Positions 61,781-64,000 of a stretch of DNA of 64,000 bases are shown here, piece by piece. The notes beneath the pieces are model-generated. The model ran no database searches. It saw only the letters and a program-made list of their open reading frames with translations, and had not been told where the DNA came from. The stretch is from an uncultured Bacilli bacterium (GTDB lineage Bacteria; Bacillota_I; Bacilli_A; RF39; UBA660), in assembly GCA_934086315.1 (NCBI GenBank), contig CAKOHZ010000002.1:302757-366756 (forward strand), written 5' to 3'. The translations under genes and the position numbers were made by a program. Each line of letters begins with the position of its first letter. Position 1 is the first letter of the stretch.

Positions 61781-62420
61781 ACATAAAAAATATTTAAGAA
61801 AGTTAAAACTAAATAAACTTTTAATATCTATTACACAAATTAGTATATTTATATTTTTTATAATCATTTGGCAATTTCTAGCTAGTCATAATTATATAAA
61901 TTCTTTTATCACCAGTTCCCCATCTAAAATATTAAGTACTATCTCTAAACTTTATATTGAAAATAATTTGTTCATTCATATATGGATAACTGTAAAAGAA
62001 ACTATTATTTCTTTTATAATAACTACTCTTCTCTCTATTATTATATCTATAATTTTATATGAAAGTGATTTTCTTTCTAAAGTTATTGACCCATATTTAA
62101 CTATTTTAAATAGTCTTCCTAAAGTAGCATTAGGTCCTATAATTATTATATGGATTGGAGCTAATCAAAATGGTATTATCACCATGGCTATATTAATATC
62201 TATTATTGTTAGTATTCAAACTATATATAATGGTTTTGTAAACACTGATAAGTTAAAGATAAAATTATTAAAGACATTTAATGCTACTAAAAAAGATATA
62301 TTATTTAATGTAGTAATACCATCCAATAAAAGTACTATTATTAATACATTAAAAATAAATATATCTATGTGTTTAATAGGGCTAATGGTGCAATGGAGAG
62401 AAAATATTTTAAAAAATTAA
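61770..62420 (+). pseudogene. ABC transporter permease truncated by an integrated element
   Basis: The first ~200 residues are a BPD_transp_1 (SsuC/ThiX-like) permease with the EAA-like loop region (KLKIKLLKTFNATKKDILFNVVIPSN) and six predicted helices starting. It then stops: after SMCLIGLM the expected GEF-containing last helix is replaced by VQWRENILKN and a stop. The replacement sequence runs directly into the 3' end of a serine recombinase gene. The missing C-terminal ~40 residues should lie beyond the element, outside the window. Confidence 0.75.
62380..62420. other. Left junction (candidate attL) of integrated element
   Basis: Permease homology ends near 62385-62395 (AATGG region). 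The recombinase 3' end is immediately adjacent. The exact crossover bases cannot be fixed without the right junction. Confidence 0.55.
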
Positions 62421-63763
62421 GATATCTTATAAAATATCTTTATATCATTATCAGTTACCACAACTTTATCAACAACGTGCATAATTATTATTCTTTTTTC
62501 TTCAAATGTCATTTTATTCCAAGTAGTTTGTAGATTTCTTAACTTTTCTAATGATCCTTTATTATGAACTTCATTATTTTTAGCATTATCAATTATCTCT
62601 AATATTGATTTTTTTTCTTGTTCTAATTCTTCAATTTTCTTTTTAGTGTCAAGAACTGCTATACCATCTGAAATAAAATTAATTAAATTGCTTATTTGTA
62701 ATTTTATCTTTGATAATCTTTTTTCATATTCATTAATAACATCGACTTGTGCAATTTCGTATTTTTCTCTAAACATATTTTCATCAAGTGCCATTGAAAA
62801 TAAATTTTCTAATATTACATCTTCAATTTCAAATGAGTCCCATCTTTTATTTTTGCAATTAGGGTCTTTAATAAATTTTGGTTTGCTTTTTTGTTGAGAA
62901 TAGCAATAGCAAATCAACCTTTTTCCCCATTTTTGATATCTATACTTTGCACCACAGTATCCACAAAATATTTTTCCTGATAACAAATAATGACTTTCGG
63001 TTCTTGCTTTACTTCGTAGTTTATTAGTTTCTATTATTTTATTATGTAATTCTTCTGATATTACTGCTTGATGTTTTCCTTTAAACTCTTGATCTTTATA
63101 TGGTACAATACCTAATGTTCTTCTTGAAAGTATCCTTTTTTCTACCATACTTTCATCCATGCCAACTATATTACTAATTTTTACAAAACTATAACCATTT
63201 AAATAAAGATTTATCATTTTATGTAACAACTCTACTTGTTCTGGTACAGGAATTAAAGTTCCTGTATTTTTATCATAGGTATAAGGAAATGGATCTTTGC
63301 CTCCACCTTTCCAATATCCATTTTCGGCTCTTTTTTGTATACCAATTTTTGTTCTTTCAAGTATTGTTTCTCTTTCGAGCTGTGCAAATATTGATAAAAC
63401 ACCGACCATAGCTTTGCCAAATGGAATTGTAGTATCGAAGTTTTCTCTCACAGAAACAAAACCAACATTATATTTATTAAATACCTCTTCAATTAAATAT
63501 AAAGTATCTTTTTGACTTCTTGATATTCTATCTAGTTTAAATACAATTACACAATCTATCTTATGTTCTTTAACATCTCTTATGAGTTTTTGAATAGCTG
63601 GTCGTTCCAAGTCTTTACCACTATAACCACCATCTACATAATATTCATACTCGGTAAATTCTTTTGCTTTAGCATAGTTTAATAAAAATTCTTTCTGTGC
63701 ATCAATCGAATAACCCTCTAATTGAATATCAGTTGAAACTCTAGCATATAATCCTGCTTTTAT
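62417..63763 (-). CDS. Large serine recombinase with non-canonical start
   Basis: From an ATA codon at 63763 the 448-residue protein has the resolvase catalytic domain with GLYARVSTD (Ser10), DGGYSGKDLERPAI, VFKLDRISRS with catalytic Arg pair, and GKAMVGVLSIFAQLERE. A Recombinase domain and zinc ribbon (CGYCGAK ... CYCYSQQ) follow, then a coiled-coil (LQISNLINFISDGI; KKKIEELEQEKKSI). It is a phage/transposon-type large serine integrase. No ATG, GTG or TTG is available between an in-frame stop and the TTG at 63610. GGAGGT lies eight bases before ATA (63763), so that is the most plausible start; ATT or GTT are alternatives. Confidence 0.85.
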   Translation of the reverse strand: MKAGLYARVSTDIQLEGYSIDAQKEFLLNYAKAKEFTEYEYYVDGGYSGKDLERPAIQKLIRDVKEHKIDCVIVFKLDRISRSQKDTLYLIEEVFNKYNVGFVSVRENFDTTIPFGKAMVGVLSIFAQLERETILERTKIGIQKRAENGYWKGGGKDPFPYTYDKNTGTLIPVPEQVELLHKMINLYLNGYSFVKISNIVGMDESMVEKRILSRRTLGIVPYKDQEFKGKHQAVISEELHNKIIETNKLRSKARTESHYLLSGKIFCGYCGAKYRYQKWGKRLICYCYSQQKSKPKFIKDPNCKNKRWDSFEIEDVILENLFSMALDENMFREKYEIAQVDVINEYEKRLSKIKLQISNLINFISDGIAVLDTKKKIEELEQEKKSILEIIDNAKNNEVHNKGSLEKLRNLQTTWNKMTFEEKRIIIMHVVDKVVVTDNDIKIFYKIS

Positions 63764-63797
63764 AACAATTACCTCCTTTTAACTATAAAAGCATTCA

Positions 63798-63827
63798 TAT
63801 ACTATATTTGATTGCTCTTATAGTATA
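63798..63827. repeat. Inverted repeat upstream of the recombinase
   Basis: TATACTAT (63798-63805) and ATAGTATA (63820-63827) form a perfect 8-bp inverted repeat with a 14-bp spacer, in the recombinase promoter region. A regulator or recombination site is possible. Confidence 0.55.
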
Positions 63828-63856
63828 ACATACATTCAGCAGTTATGTCCTTAATC

Positions 63857-63892
63857 AAAAAATAAGGGAAAGTTTTGGTAAACTCTCCCTTA
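63857..63892 (-). terminator. Terminator of the partial gene at the right edge
   Basis: A ~12-base stem (63864-63875 with 63880-63891, wobbles) is followed by ATTTTTT on the minus strand. Confidence 0.75.
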
Positions 63893-63900
63893 AAATATAA

Positions 63901-64000
63901 CTATTTTTGCTGTGAATATTTTTTAATTAGTTCATATATTAATGGTATTTTTATTACTATATCTTTTGGGTTTATGATTTTACCATTGGAATCATAATTT
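63901..64000 (-). CDS. C-terminal end of an unknown gene (partial)
   Basis: Only the last 32 residues are in the window: NYDSNGKIINPKDIVIKIP followed by LIYELIKKYSQQK. They end in TAG. No function is recognisable. It belongs to the integrated element and is cut by the window edge. Confidence 0.5.
   Translation of the reverse strand, partial: NYDSNGKIINPKDIVIKIPLIYELIKKYSQQK

Overview
The window is a very AT-rich chromosomal segment from a low-GC Gram-positive bacterium. Genes have strong GGAGG-type ribosome sites and sigma-A style promoters, and the code looks standard (UGA is a stop and Trp is UGG). Ribitol-type wall teichoic acid (WTA) genes, LtaS, LCP, sortase, a SUF operon with SufU, a CsoR-type regulator, SipW/TasA-like proteins and DUF285 repeat proteins together suggest an uncultured gut Bacilli/Firmicutes lineage with a small genome. 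This placement is inference; no rRNA or tRNA lies in the window.

Layout. 1-0.5 kb: khpA-rpsP. 0.6-12.4 kb (minus strand): a HAD phosphatase, a geranylgeranyl-reductase-like flavoprotein, and a WTA block (tagH, tagG, a membrane protein fused to a PIG-L deacetylase, two CDP-glycerol/ribitol phosphotransferase-family proteins, tarJ, tarI, gpsA, tagO). 12.5-19.5 kb (plus): a duplicated-domain membrane protein, a secreted glucosaminidase ending in a dockerin, a membrane protein carrying a cohesin-like domain, and an LCP transferase with an extra binding-protein-like ectodomain. 19.5-24.2 kb (minus): csoR-sufC-sufD-sufS-sufU-sufB, with a G-tract operator in the spacer of its promoter. 24.2-25.1 kb: no long ORF, but decayed DUF1016 nuclease fragments, an orphan hairpin terminator, and what reads as a complete type I toxin-antitoxin locus: a 30-aa membrane peptide with sequestered SD and a convergent antisense RNA.

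25.1-31.0 kb (minus): an MBOAT/DHHW/DUF4358-like polymer acylation operon, then ltaS and a small membrane protein. 31.0-46.6 kb (minus): a Tad-like pilus/secretion locus (VirB2-like protein, TadZ-like, pseudopilin, probable major pilin, TadC, TadB, TadA, two CpaB-like proteins). It is followed by a second transcription unit with a pseudopilin-like protein, a 1313-aa cysteine-rich secreted protein, two membrane-anchored ectodomain proteins and an unusual class B sortase with a large cytoplasmic domain. This is the largest uncharacterised system here. 46.6-58.4 kb: a thioredoxin-fold-like protein, an HD hydrolase, PcrA, a SipW-like peptidase with altered catalytic residues, a TasA/CalY-like protein, and two proteins joining a TasA-like N-terminus to DUF285 repeats. 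58.5-62.4 kb (plus): a transglutaminase-like protein and an ABC importer (binding protein, ATPase, permease). The permease is cut by an element encoding a large serine recombinase that runs off the right edge.

The common theme is the cell envelope: polymer synthesis and attachment (TagO, TarIJ, TagGH, LCP, LtaS), polymer modification (PIG-L, MBOAT), wall turnover with a possible cohesin-dockerin tether, and protein display (pilus, sortase, SipW pathway). All functions are assigned by motif recognition from the sequence alone; no database search was run.
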